From NCBI GenBank assembly GCA_033439265.1, contig JAVTVX010000016.1, positions 16,352,701 through 16,416,700 of the forward strand: a stretch of DNA of 64,000 nt, given 5' to 3'. Numbering within the stretch: position 1 is the first letter of the stretch; the number at the start of each line of letters is the position of its first letter. Origin of the DNA: Dillenia suffruticosa (lineage: Eukaryota > Streptophyta > Magnoliopsida > Dilleniales > Dilleniaceae). The notes beneath the pieces are model-generated. The model did no database searches. It worked only from the letters and a program-made list of their open reading frames with translations, and was not told the origin of the DNA. This document shows, in pieces, positions 1-12,527 of this stretch. A program made the position numbers and the translations under genes.

Positions 1-87
1 CCTTTGGAAAACCATTGGGACATTTGGAAATATTTCAAACCTTTAAACATTAAAAATCATGGGCCTAAACTCTGATACCAATAAAGT
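1..87 (-). mobile_element. Start of internal region of a Tekay-type gypsy element, with primer-binding site
   Basis: Positions 70-80, read on the minus strand, give TGGTATCAGAG, the usual match to the 3' end of initiator tRNA-Met, seven bases inside the LTR that ends at 88. The element is therefore minus-oriented and its gag-pol body lies to the left, outside the window. Nothing codes in these 87 bases. Confidence 0.8.
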
Positions 88-3000
88 TGTCACGCCTCGA
101 TCCTCGAATTTACCATGCGACAACCGCCACGTTGTCTCGGTACACGGGCAGAACCTCCCCATATACCGAGACTCCGTAAGACTACACAACTGCACAATAT
201 ATCTTCCAAATACAATACACATGTAAAGGACCCATCCGGTCTATCCCTATATATACAAGCATGCGTCGGCACACATTCGGGCAGGGGTTCCTATACATAC
301 ACGTATGCAAAATTGGTCATCCCAGCCATTCCAGAATTCTCAGCACAAATAAAGCATTTAAAATAAAAGAAGTCTCAAATCATAGTTACAGGATTTTATT
401 AACACTCACTGAAGAAACGAGCTAGCATCAGTAAAGTCCAAACGGTATGAGATGAACAGAACTTCATAAAATCGAAAGAAAATAACAAATCCCAACATTT
501 CAAATCAAATGACCCCATTTAAACAATAAGTTTAACAAAAAATGAGAGTTAAAAGAAAATGAACAAGTTCCGTACAAACTCCAACACAAACTATGTAAGG
601 ATTCCATCAATATTTGCTCCTATATATGAAACAAGTATTGATTTAATCCATACCAAAATAATTATTTAAGTCTTCCCTTCCATGGATTCTAAATCAACTA
701 AAATAACCTTACATCACTATAATACCTACACAAAACAGCAGATAAACTTTCCCAAGCTTCAATCCCCGTCGCGGCTCTAAACTTCCTCTAAAAATATGGA
801 AGAGGGGTGAGTATTGGGAATACACAGTGAGTGGAGTGTAATGGTATGATTGTGTGATAAATAAGGGGTGAATATGGGAAAGTCAAAGTATATCTCATAA
901 ACAATACTTTATATATGTAAAAGCATTTTCAATAAATCAGGTGATTCACAAATTATGCATCCACATCAATTATTCTTTTTGAAAATCACATAGGTCCCAT
1001 CGAAATCACTTTCGTCCTGAGTTTGGCCAAACCCAGAAGGAAGCCCGCCAAGGGGTTTTTCATTTCAGTATTTCAAAACAATACCCCTTCCTTGGTGTTG
1101 GCTCGTACCTCACTGGGGTGCAATCTGGATAGTCCGACGTGGCAGAGAAGAGGCCGCGTACACCTCTCTCGCGATAATACACCTCTCTCGCAATAAAACC
1201 CCAATCACGTCACTCCGTCGGGTCGCTCCGTGGAGGGAATGACTATAGCCATTACACTCGTGCACTAGCATTTCACAATCGTTCAAATTGCAATCAATGT
1301 GCCATGTTTCATCAACCAAATTCCAAAGTCATGCTACAAGTATTTACATATCAAATATCCAAAGCAAATGGCACAAATTTATTTATAATTTCATAGGATT
1401 CACTCGTAATTCATATTTTCATTTCAGACATTCCACAATCATAAATAATTTCATATAAAACATATAAAAATCATTCAAAATCACTCACAAAAGAATTTAA
1501 ACTCATTTTGCTCATTTATAACACAATGGACCATACACTCACCTCTAGAGAGGGTATCCACTCCCTATTTCCACAATTGAGTCCAATAAAATCTTATTCC
1601 GATCCTCAATCGATTTTCCTAAATCCACAATCACAATTTTTATCATCAATTTTCCAAATATTTTCATGGTTATCAATTTTCCCAAATTTTGTACAAATCC
1701 TACTTTTCCGATTTATGAATACCCTCTAATGTCATCAATTTCATTTCATTATAGTTAAATAATATGATCAAAGTCGAGTCTAATTCAATCTAAAAGACCA
1801 CTCAAAGTAAAAAACAAGCATGAATAATTAGTTTTCTACTAGGTAGAAATTTTTCGAAAAATCATAAACTTTTCAATTCTCATCCAAACGTTTTAAACCA
1901 TATGTCATTTTTAAGATGTGAAGATCTAGTTTCATAATATGAAGATTATATTTGAATTACCTATATACAAAACAAAGTATAATGAAAAAGGCTACATCAA
2001 TCCCTAAGCTCTAATCCCAATTTTTAAACTATCCTTCCATATATATACCGTTATGCAATTAGCAACTCAAAAAATACTTAAGAAAGACATTGGATGCAAC
2101 AGTATCCTTCATTCTACAGAATATTCCATTTCAACCCCAAAATTCTAATATATTCATGCACATTCCAATCGGACTTCAAGAAAAGCTATTCAAATCAACC
2201 TAACAAGATTCTATTATCCTCTAACATGTTTTCTCATGCTAGACAACCTAAATCCCTATAGAATTTCAGACTTAACTCTAATAATCATATATAAAATTTC
2301 ATAAATACATTCTATTCAGATCCAACATACATTCTAGAGATATACAAAACTTCTCATCCTAAATTAACCCTGGATTCATTCAACTTATTGAAAGGATCAA
2401 AAATCCCCTCACCTAAGGTTTCTCGGTTCGCAGACCTAGCTTCCGTGCGCTGTTCGATTTAGTCCAGAACTTGCAATGCTTCCAAATTGAAGCAAATTTT
2501 AGCAATTAAACCTAATTACTAAGAAAATTCGAAGCCCTAGAGATAGGATTAGGAACCAGTCCTTACCTGCGTAGAGAACGGGGTTCGGTCTCAGTCTAGG
2601 GATTTTGCGGCTAACTGTCACTTAGGGCTTCAGTGGAGGAATCGCGACCTAGGGTTTTCGAGGGTCTGCTGCTACTGCCAGCTTGGGGCTTCAGTAGAAG
2701 GGAAGTGCTCACAGTGAGCATTGCGCGAGCGAGCAAAGGAGGGAGAGAGTGAGAACTGTTCACGCACGAGGGAGAAAAGGAAAGAGAAAGCTTTATTCGC
2801 GTGTGGAAGAGAGAGAAAACAGAGAGAAAAAGAGAGAGAGGGAGGAGGGCGGCCGTATATGGCAGAGCTCGCCGGTGAGTGAGGGAGACGCGATGGAGGG
2901 AGGCGGAGAGTGAGAAACAGAGAGAGTGACAGACGAGAGGGAGAGAGAGTTCGAGAGGGAGTGAAAGAGAGAGAGAGAGATGGGAGGAAGAGAGAGATTA

Positions 3001-3325
3001 GGGCTTTTTGCCCTAATCGAATTTGGGGGAGAGGGAGGTGCTGCGTTTTGCCAAAACGTAGTGCCTCCTCTGTTTTTTTTAATAAATAAATATATAAATA
3101 AATAAATAATTATTCACATATATATTTATACCCACTTCTCACTAAATTTTTAAATTTCAAATTTCATAAAAATGGAATTCACTACGAATCGCGGACATGG
3201 CATTTTAAATATACCGAAAATTCAAATTTAATACCCTAAAATCGGAAATCAATAAAATTTAAAAATTTTCCTTCATTTTACAAAATATTTAACACAATTT
3301 CTAACACCGAATTTTCGGTATTACA
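88..3325 (-). repeat. 5' LTR of a minus-strand Tekay-type gypsy element
   Basis: Read on the minus strand the segment begins TGTAATACCG and ends GGCGTGACA, followed by the tRNA-Met primer site at 70-80, so it is a 3238-bp 5' LTR. Its terminal 250 bases (88-340) share the phrase 'GGCAGAACCTCCCCATAT' with the LTR ends at 46 kb and 52.8 kb and, reverse-complemented, at 25.4 and 36.0 kb, which places it in the same chromovirus family. A GA-rich stretch at 2735-2995 corresponds to the (GA)n/(CT)n tracts of the other LTRs. The outer flank 3326-3330 (CAAAG) should be one target-site copy; the other is outside the window. Small open frames inside (for example 1508-1729) have no recognisable product. 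Confidence 0.85.
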
Positions 3326-3330
3326 CAAAG

Positions 3331-5498
3331 ATTTTGAACAAAAAAAAGACACCAATTATTAAATTTTTTTTGTATAAAATATCGGTATTTGGTAACTATG
3401 TCTTGCCAATTAATTCAATTCGAATAAAATTATGTTATTAAATGACAAAATTCTCTTAATATTTGTTTTCTTTATATACAAAACTCAAAATCGATATTTT
3501 ATTTAAGGAGTATCAGTGTCTAAACATTTATCAACTAGATATTAGTTTGTGAAGAAACAATTTATAACAATCTAGAGGGAGTGAATAGATTGTTTTGACA
3601 CTTTCTAGTTTTTCTGAAATTATAAAAGAGATTTAGAGCATAAAGAGAGAAAAGAACGGAAGACCCGAAATTTATAGTAGTTCCATTTTCCCTAATGTAC
3701 GTCCACCTGCAAATTTCATCTGGATTTCTAATCTACTATTTATCTTAAACAATACACAACTAGGTTGTCAAGGTGCTAGTTAGACTTTACAAGTGCACTC
3801 AAACATTCACTACTAACTTTCGGAATGTGCTAAAAAGCCCTAATGTTTCATTCAAACACTTTAAACTCTGACCAAAATGAACTCTTTTCCTTTGATCTAT
3901 TACTAATATTTAAAAGTGAAAGAGAGATACAAATTAAGTTTTAAACTTCAAATGTGTCAATGAAGTACAATAGTGAAACAAAGATAGAAATTAAACTCAC
4001 AGAAGACTTGTTTCAAGTACAATGATGTTTAGGATATTCCAAAGATAGCAAAGCTTGTTATTTATCTTATGTTAGAGTGTTGTATTTATAAGGTTACTGA
4101 AAAGATAGTTGCTGAGCTTATTTATTGCAAAAACATAGTCGTTTGAAGGTGGTTGAATCTTATTTAATGCTAAAACAGTTTTTCTAAATCACTAACCGTT
4201 ATTCACAATGAGTCGACTCCTTCCTTCAGGTTGATTAAGTTTTGAATTCTATATTGTTCAGTGGTTAGTGCAAGTTGACTTCGTATGCATGTCAAGTAGA
4301 CTTATGCTATATTCTACCTGAGTATTTTTTCTATGCTGCTTGTGCAAGTTGTTTTGGACTCTTTTCGAGTCGACTTCTGTTTATTTGTATAAGCATTTTT
4401 ACAATGTGGCTCATGAAAGTCGACTTATACTTTCTTCAAGTCAACTTGGATTTCTTTCTGCTCAAATATCTTTCATTATGTTGTTTGCGCAAATCGACTA
4501 GTATATACTTCAGGTTGACTTGTGCAAGTCAACTTGGTATTGCCTTTAGGTTGACTTGTGCTGTAGAGTGCTTAAGTGTTTTTACCTTATGGCTCATGCA
4601 AGTCATCTCCTTTTTGTGACAGGTCGACTTGATGCAACTTGACTTGGCATAATTTTCCATTTTGGCTCAACCAAGTTGACTTGTAGTCGACTAGTGGGAG
4701 TATTCTATGATGTTCATGTCTTGTATAGGTCTCGATCAAGTCGACTTGTACTTATTGCCCTTTGAGTTTTTTGATGTGCTACATATGTGTGGGTTGACTA
4801 TGCAAAGTATAGGTGTTCTTGATCCTTAGATCACTTAAAATATTCTAAATTCTGATTGTGCAAGTCAACTTCTACAATGCGTAAGTTGATCTAGTCTTGA
4901 CTATGACTTCAACTCTAAGTCCTGATTTGTGTGTCCAGGTCAACTTGTAGTGTGTCTTGGTCGACTTGTAGTATGTCTTGGTCGACTTGTGAGCTAGTTT
5001 GCGAGCGAACTTGACTTTCACAATTGCGAAACAGGTAGACTTAAATTTAGTGTAGGTTGACCTAGTTTGAGATTTATTTAATGCTTTTATATAACAAGTC
5101 GACTTATACTTTAACTAGGTTAACTTACTCTTTTAGTTACAACTTAGCCTTTTTCATAGAATGTTCCTCAAGTTGACTTGGTTTTTGAGTTCGTTGACTT
5201 GATTAACCTACTGTTTTATTTTAGTAAGCCTACTCCTCTTGGCAAGTCAACTTGCTCCATGCAAAAGTCGACTTGTTTAGCCTACTGTTTAAGTTCAGAA
5301 GGTTTAGAACACTTGGCAAGTCGAATTAGTTCCTACTTGAGTCATTCAAATCTCCAACCGAGATAACTGATTTTATGCATTCTCAAATTTGTTCTATTCT
5401 CACCCAAATTGATCTTTTATTAATCTAATTTGGTTTTCCTCATCATCTATCCTAATTTTGTTAAGTTTTGCTTATCATGAAAATATATTTTGCCAACA
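3331..5498 (-). repeat. Probable copia (Tork-like) LTR, minus orientation
   Basis: Read on the minus strand the segment starts TGTTGGCAAAAT at 5498, continues through the palindrome array (4205-5325), an AACGGTTAGT-type segment near 4190, a GTGGACGTAC...ACTATAAAT segment near 3695-3670, and a 'TATTCACTCCCTCTAGATTG' segment at 3590-3570. These phrases in this order are familiar from long plant copia LTRs of the Tork kind. I see no clean 3' boundary, primer site or target duplication, so the left limit is uncertain and the family call is recognition, not proof. Confidence 0.45.
4205..5325. repeat. Dispersed array of about 30 AAGTCGACTTG-like palindromes
   Basis: The 11-mer AAGTCGACTTG and one- or two-base variants (AGGTTGACTTG, AAGTCAACTTG, AAGTTGACTTG) recur about every 20-60 bases; clear examples are near 4430, 4458, 4546, 4736, 4860, 5097, 5244 and 5266. 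The core GTCGAC is self-complementary. Spacing is irregular, so this is not a simple tandem repeat. Most changes from the core are G/A or C/T at the central CG, as expected from methylcytosine decay. The array occupies the U3-like part of the probable copia LTR. Confidence 0.8.
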
Positions 5499-6427
5499 AT
5501 GTGGTACCAATTGTACAATATTAATATTAAAATTTCGTGTTATAATTAACAAATAAAAATAATAAAGTAAATCAAATAAATCGACAAAATAGAATGAAGA
5601 TTTATATAATTTCACTAAATACCTACTTCCAAAGTGAAAAAGAAATAATTTACTGTATCCAAAAAATTTATTTTGGTATGTAAACATTATAAGTCAAAAA
5701 TAGTGCCATATCAAAACAAAATTCAAATTGTAGTCATCTATCACGGAGTAGTCGTCTACCACATGAGTAACAGCTAGTTTTCATAAAAGCTATCTGTGCA
5801 TTTAATGGCTCAAAACAATCTCCAAATGGCTAGTATCAACATTAAATGAGCTCCAACAGTTAGAATATCTTGAGAGGCCATAAATACAATCACTATTGAA
5901 AACCAAATAATATTTTGGAACAATTGTAAACATTAATAGTCTTCGTCTTCTTTGTTTTTCATCCCTAGAGTTGTATTTATTTTCTATGCTGTAAAGTCTT
6001 TGACTGAGCATGAAGGCTCAAGTTTACATTATTCATTTTTTCTCATAATCTTGTAAGAGATCAAGAATAAAGGGTCCTTTTGATCTGAGCTTAGATTGTT
6101 TTTAAGAGATAGGTTAGAGTCTGTTAGAGCCGTCAAATCTAGTATGAGTGTTCTGAGAGTAGCATTTGTAAGACTTAACAAGGATTTTGGAAATCTCGTT
6201 GATCATATTATTTGTGAATCAAATAGTGAACTACAAACTCCAGGTGCAATATGAGAGTGGATGTACTACAGAAAGGTGGAAATACTATAAATCTAGGTGT
6301 CAAGCATTCTTCTCTTCGTCTTTATTTTATAATTTATGTCTCCATTTTAGACAAACCTAAAAAGTGTTGACAACCTATTCACCCTTCCCATCTAGGTTCT
6401 TAAGTTTTAGTTTTTCAAGTTGTAAGA
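5499..6427 (+). repeat. Copia-like LTR segment in plus orientation, interrupted at its right end
   Basis: From about 5700 the sequence carries, in plus orientation, an AACAGCTAGTTTT segment (5770), AATGGCTAGT (5823), AGTGGATGTACTACAG (6252) followed by ATACTATAAAT, and 'CCTATTCACCCTTCCCATC' at 6373. These are the same landmarks as in the minus-oriented segment to its left but in the opposite direction, and too diverged to be the same copy. An Ogre-like LTR is inserted at 6428. I see no primer site after it. 5504-5700 is AT-rich with nothing recognisable. Confidence 0.4.
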
Positions 6428-9133
6428 TGTAAGATCCCATTTTGAGAAAATAATTAAAACATGTATTTGCATTTGCATTTTATTGAACATATCTAAATTT
6501 TTCGCATCGCACTATGATAAAATTTTCTTGGTTTCCTTTTTATTTGTAATGCATGTTTAGATTTTTATATTTATGATTTTAAATAAAGATTGACCATATT
6601 AAAATTAGCATAGACTATGAAACATATTGTTGAATTGAAATTATTGGAATAAGACAACAAGATAACTGAATTAGGGTTTGTGTGGGACCCACAAAAGAAA
6701 AAGAAAAAGAAAAAGAAAAAGAAAAGGAAAAAGGAAAAAAATAATAAAATAAAAATAAATTGAAGACACCATGGCACATCATCACCCACCATATGTCACC
6801 CTTACCTTTCATATCTCACTATACTTTGGGCGACACATTCTACTTAGGTAGAGAGAAGAATGAAGAAAAAGCTTAAAATACAACATTGATTTTCCTAATA
6901 TTTCTATTTTCAGATTCTATCTTTTTACTCCACAAACACACCCAAATCTCTGTGAAAATCATGCTTTAACCTTGAAATAAACAGCCTCCATAGATATATA
7001 TATTAACCCTAGTTTTTGGGGAGCAAAAAGAAGTGTAGAACACCTATAAAACAAGTTAAAAATTCAAAAAAAGTTTAGAGAGGAAAGGAAGGAAACTCAA
7101 AGGAAAAATTACAAGTTTGAGACAAGTACCATACTTGTATTGTTTTTTTGATGCCTAATAGCCATGTTTAATATATTTTCAGATTATTTATAGTATTTAA
7201 ATAAGGATGGAATGAAAAAGGAAAGGAAAAACTCACTTTGGAAAATCAAAAGATGGAAACAAACCTAAATTTAACATTCTAGATAGTATAACCATGTTCT
7301 ATTGTTTATTTAATATCTTTTGATTCAAACAATTTTGTAAAGAATTGAATTTTTGATGAATCTATGAAATAACATGATTTCTGGAAAAAAAAATTGCTCT
7401 GCTCATAGCATGACCATGCTCAATTCTTTATTGAATATCTTTCTCTGCACACCTGTAAATCAAGTAAGGTTTCTTCTAAAAAAATAGACTTCCTTAACTT
7501 TAAAATAACATAAAATTTGAAAAGTTTCACTGAAAAATGAATTTTTTGGTGAATTTTCAAAATGTCACATTTTTTATAGAAAACCCTATTTCTATACTGA
7601 ATTTTGCCTCTATTATTCGCTCCCTCTTTTGTTGAATTAGGCTAATCTCTGAACATAAATATTGTAACTCTATATCTTATCTTTAAATGGCTATTAAATC
7701 ACCTCAATCCGATATATGTAGAAGAAGTTATTTAATTTTCCTATGACTACGCAAATTGTATTGTGAATTTTGAGTTGTAACATTATTTGATGTGCCTTTC
7801 TCTTTGCAATTAGAATTGAAACTTGCTATGAATATAAAACTTGTAACCCTAACTCTTAATTTTATGTAATAACTAGATTTATCTCGATCCAAATATTGCA
7901 GTCCAAGATATAACAGTTTTATCAAAACTTGTTTATGCTGGAAAGTCATCGAAATAGCTCATTGGAGTCCTATGGGCTGGTTGACTACAAGTACTACATA
8001 TTCGTGATGTTTGATATGAATACTGTGTATTCCTTGAGATAAATTGACATCTTCGTGATCATTATCTCATGTAAACATAAAATAATATAAAGAGAAAGTG
8101 ATACTACGATAATTTCTCTGAAACGGTGAAGTTTAAGGAGTACAATTAGTATATGGAGTTCTGAAAACTTTGCGAAGCCTTTGGGCAAAGTTTGAGGAAT
8201 TATAGATGTATCTCTTCTCCCAACTAGGAAGGAATAGGAATAAATAAAGTATTTGAGATGTCTAACCTAAAAAGATCTCGATTTCATTTAGTAATACCGA
8301 ATTTTGGTTTGCTCTTCTAGACCCTCATACACTAGCCTGGTTCGGCATTCTATTCCTTTCTTTAAACATCAATTTCAAAATAGAACAATAAAGATAGAGA
8401 AAGATAATGAATCTAGAGTGATAATTGCACTTATTTCTTTGAGTTTGTTTGAGATAATGTGTATTTCTTGTGTACTCTTCGATGTTATGCTATTTGCGTA
8501 TTGATATCGATATTCCTATACCTAATTACTTGTTACACATGCCATTGGTCCCCGTGTACTTGCTCAGCTTATGCTAATCTCGATATCCTTATTTTCAAGT
8601 GATTAGGGAGACAAGAGGGAAACGCAGAGTAGAGACCTTTAAGCCAAAGGATTTCGTTTCCTACTTTTTTCTGACCCACTTGTATTATTAAGCCATGTTG
8701 TTCTTGTATTTCTTTTCATTTTGTACAGAATACCTATTATATATAAATGAATAGTTGAAAGTCAAGGAGAGCTTTATATGCATGGTTTTGTTTATATTGT
8801 GATTATATGCCATAATGTGTATTCGGATGGTTGGGAGAGCCATTAATACCTGCTTGTCTGATATTAGAGGTATTCTGTATGTTTTATCAGATTTTATATT
8901 AAACCCCGGTGGCTAAATAGTCACTAAATAAGGAAGAATTTGATGTTATTTTATTTGGAAATAACAAGTAATTTATTTTATTTTAATCTAAATCTCCTTC
9001 CGTGTTATCATACACAGGAAATGTGACTATCGCGAGTCTAGATGTCGTATTTTGATTGTATTGATTACTTCCGCAATTGCATGTCTGTTCCCTTTTGCTA
9101 GGGGATGCGACGTTTGGATATCGGGTCGTCACA
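6428..9133 (+). mobile_element. Solo LTR of an Ogre/Tat-like gypsy element
   Basis: The 2706-bp segment starts TGTAAGATCCCATTTTGAG, which resembles the opening of Ogre LTRs, has the ATTTGCATTTGCATTTT phrase also seen in them, and ends GGGTCGTCACA. It is bounded by TG...CA and flanked by identical 5-bp duplications TAAGA at 6423-6427 and 9134-9138. No internal domain is present, so it is a solo LTR left by recombination between two LTRs. It contains an AAGAAA simple repeat at about 6691-6732. The open frames within it (for example 7728-7949, 7994-8188) show no known domain. Confidence 0.8.
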
Positions 9134-9174
9134 TAAGATGACAAATATTAAGATGAGGAGAGTGACAAAAATTA

Positions 9175-10360
9175 CTAGTAGTACATGCATACGTTATCTA
9201 AGTTCCATGTTCTAGATACTATAAAACCATCTAAGTAGCTGAGGTGATACGTTCTAGGATAAACTGAGTGCCCTTAATAGAGGCCTTCCCAATTCGGTGC
9301 GAGTTTACCTCTTGGTGGGGATTGTCCTGTTGCATCTACTCTTTAGAGGACCAAATCTCTTGGTTTGAATATTCTGGAATTTACTCTTTATTATAATATC
9401 TAGCCATCAGCTACTAATAGGCCTTTATTCAATTGGATACGGTATCTCGTAACTCTGGTAAAAGATCTAGTCGCTCATGTAGTGCAAACTTGTTTTACTC
9501 TAGCTGCTATTATTTTACGCGTAACAAGTGAAGTCCTATTTCTACTGTTATGACCACTTTGCATCCATAAGTAAGGCTGAATGGTGTTTTCCCTATGGCC
9601 GTTCAGGGCATAGTTTGGTTGGCCTAAGAGTTCATCTACCCAATAGCATTTCATTTTGTCAACAGCTATTTTGAGGCCCTAGAGGATCGTTCGGTTGGTC
9701 ATTGCAGTGAGGCCATTGGCCTGCGGTTATGCAATAGAGGTGAATCGGTGTTGGATCTCGAGCTTACTGCAGAATTTCTCGAAACTTTTGTTGTCAAACT
9801 CCTTACCGTTGTCAATGATGAGAACATGGAATAGGCCGATTTTGGTGACAATAGACACCCACACGAACATTTGAATCTTGCCAGCTATTTTTTGGGCTAG
9901 CAATTCAGCTTCCACCCACTTGGAGAAGTAATTTATGGTTATAATAAGAAACTTTCGTTGCTCGGTTGCTTGCGAAAACGGTCTTAGTATGTCCATCCCC
10001 TACTGTGCAAAAGGTCATGGACTTGCAATTGGACAAAGATCAAAGGAGGGTTGGTGAAGCCAAGGAGAAGCACTAGCGTCTATCACATTTTTTGATATAG
10101 ACCTCTACATCGGCCTTCGTAGTGGGCTAGAAGAATCCCTAGTACAAAGCCTTATTAGCTAAGTTCCTGGCACCTAAATGGTTGTTGCACACCTCTTTAT
10201 GAATTTTTTTAAGGACATAGTTTCCTTCTTCGGGTGTTAGGCATTTTAGATAAAGGGTGAGTGAAGGACTTCTTGTAGAGAGCCCCATTGATGATAGAAC
10301 AGTGTGTGACTTTCCGTTTGACCTTTGTTGTCTCCTGTGGTGAGTTTGGCGGTTAACCAT
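9175..10360 (-). pseudogene. Integrase and C-terminal end of a Tat-type gypsy polyprotein (decayed)
   Basis: On the minus strand 10360-10139 encodes the zinc-binding N-terminus of integrase (KCLTPEEGNYVLKKIHKEVC followed by NNHLG), and 9996-9727 the catalytic core, with ITINYFSKWVEAE in place of the usual first-Asp segment (Asp read as Asn) and LIIDNGKEFDN carrying the second Asp. Broken frames continue through TPFSLTYG (near 9570), DLLPE, MARYYN and end with SRTWNLDNVCMYY and a stop at 9175-9177, the usual end of Tat/Retand-type pol. Several stops and shifts make it non-coding. It is the distal part of the outer element; RNase H follows at higher coordinates. Confidence 0.8.
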
Positions 10361-11123
10361 TCTTCAGGTAGGCTTGGATTGAATCTTTCCAGCTCGGTGA
10401 GTCGTTAGCCATCAGGTTCTACTCTCCTTCATCAATACTTTAGGTATGAGAGACTCTGGCTATAGACTATCTGGCTGGTGTGACTGAGTCCGAATTGACA
10501 AGCTTGGAGAGCGTGTCGGCCCTAAATTCTTGAATCTAGGAAATTGTTGTATTTCAACATTGTTGAACTTGCTCATGACTTCCCAAAGTTTGGTAAGATA
10601 TTTTGTCATCATTGACTTTTTGGTTTATATGTTTCATCCTTTTGCTTGATCAAGAGCTGACTGTCAGTGAAGACACGAATGTCTTAAACTCCAAACAGTC
10701 TATGTTGGTTGCTTGAAAATCGAAGCAGAGTGCATATTCCAATTTGCAGTTGTCGGGACCTATCGGGATGATTCTAGTGCTGGTTCTTGATGATTTGGGG
10801 GACCCATCTACGTGTGAGGTCCATATTGATGGTGAGCACCCTTCGAGATGGTCATTGGTGACTTGCTCAGTGAGGCTTGGAAGCAAACATTCGAGGATGA
10901 AGTTAGTCAGGGCTTAACCTTTGATGGCAGGTCTCGATTGATACTTAATGTTAAATTCACTAAGCTCGATGCTCCATTTGATGAGCTAGCCTAAGGTGTC
11001 CCTTTTCTATTTCATCTGCTTTAGAGGCTAATGATCGGTTAGAACCATAATTGTGTGTGCTAGAAAATATGGGTGAAGTTGTTGTGTAGTTGTGGCAAGA
11101 GCGAATGCCACCTTCTTGATAGG
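10361..11123 (-). pseudogene. RNase H portion of the outer Tat-type gypsy element, distal fragment
   Basis: On the minus strand, from 11123 downward, the frames read KKVAFALATTTQQLHPYF, then IMVLTDH, IKWSIELSEFNIKYQSRPAIKG and, at 10886-10650, LPSLTEQVTNDHLEGCSPSIW and so on. This is the RNase H and connection region of a Tat-type gypsy element, with stops between the blocks. It ends abruptly at the ATAGG target site (11119-11123), where an Athila-type element is inserted; the RNase H frame resumes at 21019 on the far side of that insertion. Confidence 0.8.
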
Positions 11124-12441
11124 TGATAATGTGCAAAATGCTAAATTTATAATTGATATTATGATTTGATTTTGGATTGGTTAGTACCCTAATGGATGGT
11201 TTTTATGATTTTTTATTCTTGAGGGAATGAAATTAGAAGATTGGAACAAAGTGAGCTTAAAGAGGCATTTTTAGAGTTTATTGGTTCAAGATATCATTTG
11301 GGCCTACAAAGAAAAGGAAGAAGCATCAAAGAGTAGAAGACTTTATTTTAATTTAACAATTTTATTTTTAGTGAAATTGTTTTTAGGAGTAAAATTCTTA
11401 ATTTTCCTATTTTGATAGATCTTTTCCTTATCATTTTGTTGGAAGAATCTTTAAGACCTAGAGCACTAGAAGTAGGACTCTCCTCATTAACCTAGAGAGC
11501 ATCACGTCACTATTCATCACAATAAAATGTAGGTGGCTACTATGGTTCTCTCCCCTTTCTTCAAGAGCAAACTATTTTGTTTTTCTTTTAGTTTTTCATA
11601 GAGGACTTACCACCATGAGTTGCTAGTTTTTTCTTCTGATTCAAGGGGAATTTTTATTTGATTTTTTTCACTGTGAGGTTATGTGTTTCATTTAATTTCT
11701 TGTCCTTTTAATTCAAGTATTTGTTGATTCTTGATTTATTTATATGAAAGATTGATATTGGTTTATCTAACAATTTAATTCAATATTAATTTTTCTATTA
11801 TTATCTAGGATTTCAGTGATCCGTAATTGTCATGAATGAATGGTACAACTAGCAACTAGGTTATTTATGTTTATAGGTATTTTACCAATATTCATGTTTA
11901 ATTTAAGAAATTGATGGAACAAAATTAAATAATTACGGCTATCCCAATTATTTGTATTTTGGTTTAACTGTTTTCACAAAACTTAATGCTATCATTATAT
12001 TGATATGGAACGCTATCGTATCCAGTCGATTAATGATAAGTTTTGATTGGATGTTAAGTTGGTCAATTAATTTAGAAAAACATAAGATTTATTATGGTTA
12101 TCCTGATAAATCTAAGGTTAAATGCATGAATTGCAAGAATAATATTTTTAACCCATGATCAGTGAAACAAACGAATGTGCGAACCCTTGGATCAGAGTTT
12201 GGTAGATTGAATTTCTTTTCTAATTTTTAGTATTTTTGCGTAATTGATTTGTCTCTCAATTTTAGCTTATTAATTTTTTATTTAGAAATTTATTTGATAA
12301 ACCCCTCCATTTTATTTTGACAATAACTAAGAAATTAAGTTAATTTAGTTCTTTTGGAATTCAACCTGGTACCACTATTGCCACAAGTCTGTTTGTATTA
12401 GGGGAATCAGTATTAATTTGAGTGTTTTGACAACCTGTCCA
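11124..12441 (+). repeat. 5' LTR of the Athila-type element
   Basis: It starts TGATAATGTGC and ends ACCTGTCCA just before the primer site. It aligns along its whole length with 19711-21018, for example the shared 'CCTAATGGATGGTTTTTATG' (11188 and 19770) and 'GGGGAATCAGTATTAATTT' near the ends. Differences are scattered substitutions and small indels. The open frame at 11952-12158 is LTR sequence, not a gene. Confidence 0.9.
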
Positions 12442-12446
12442 AATTT

Positions 12447-12465
12447 TGGCGTCGTTGCCGAGGGA
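12447..12465 (+). other. Primer-binding site of the Athila-type element
   Basis: TGGCGTCGTTGCCGAGGGA, five bases after the LTR end, matches the tRNA-Asp-type primer site usual in Athila/Tat elements (TGGCGCCGTTGCCGGGGA) with a few changes. Confidence 0.8.
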
Positions 12466-12527
12466 ACACATTAATTTCTTAGTTTGTACTTTTCATTTGT
12501 TTATTGATTTTTGACGACGAAGAAAAG

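Noticed and set aside
4275-4619. 114-codon open frame
   Set aside because: Lies inside the palindrome array of a probable LTR; its Cys/Phe/Leu-rich peptide is translated repeat sequence.
4205-5325. Repeat array considered as a CRISPR-like array
   Set aside because: Repeats are about 11 bases, diverged and irregularly spaced, in plant nuclear DNA within an LTR, with no cas genes.
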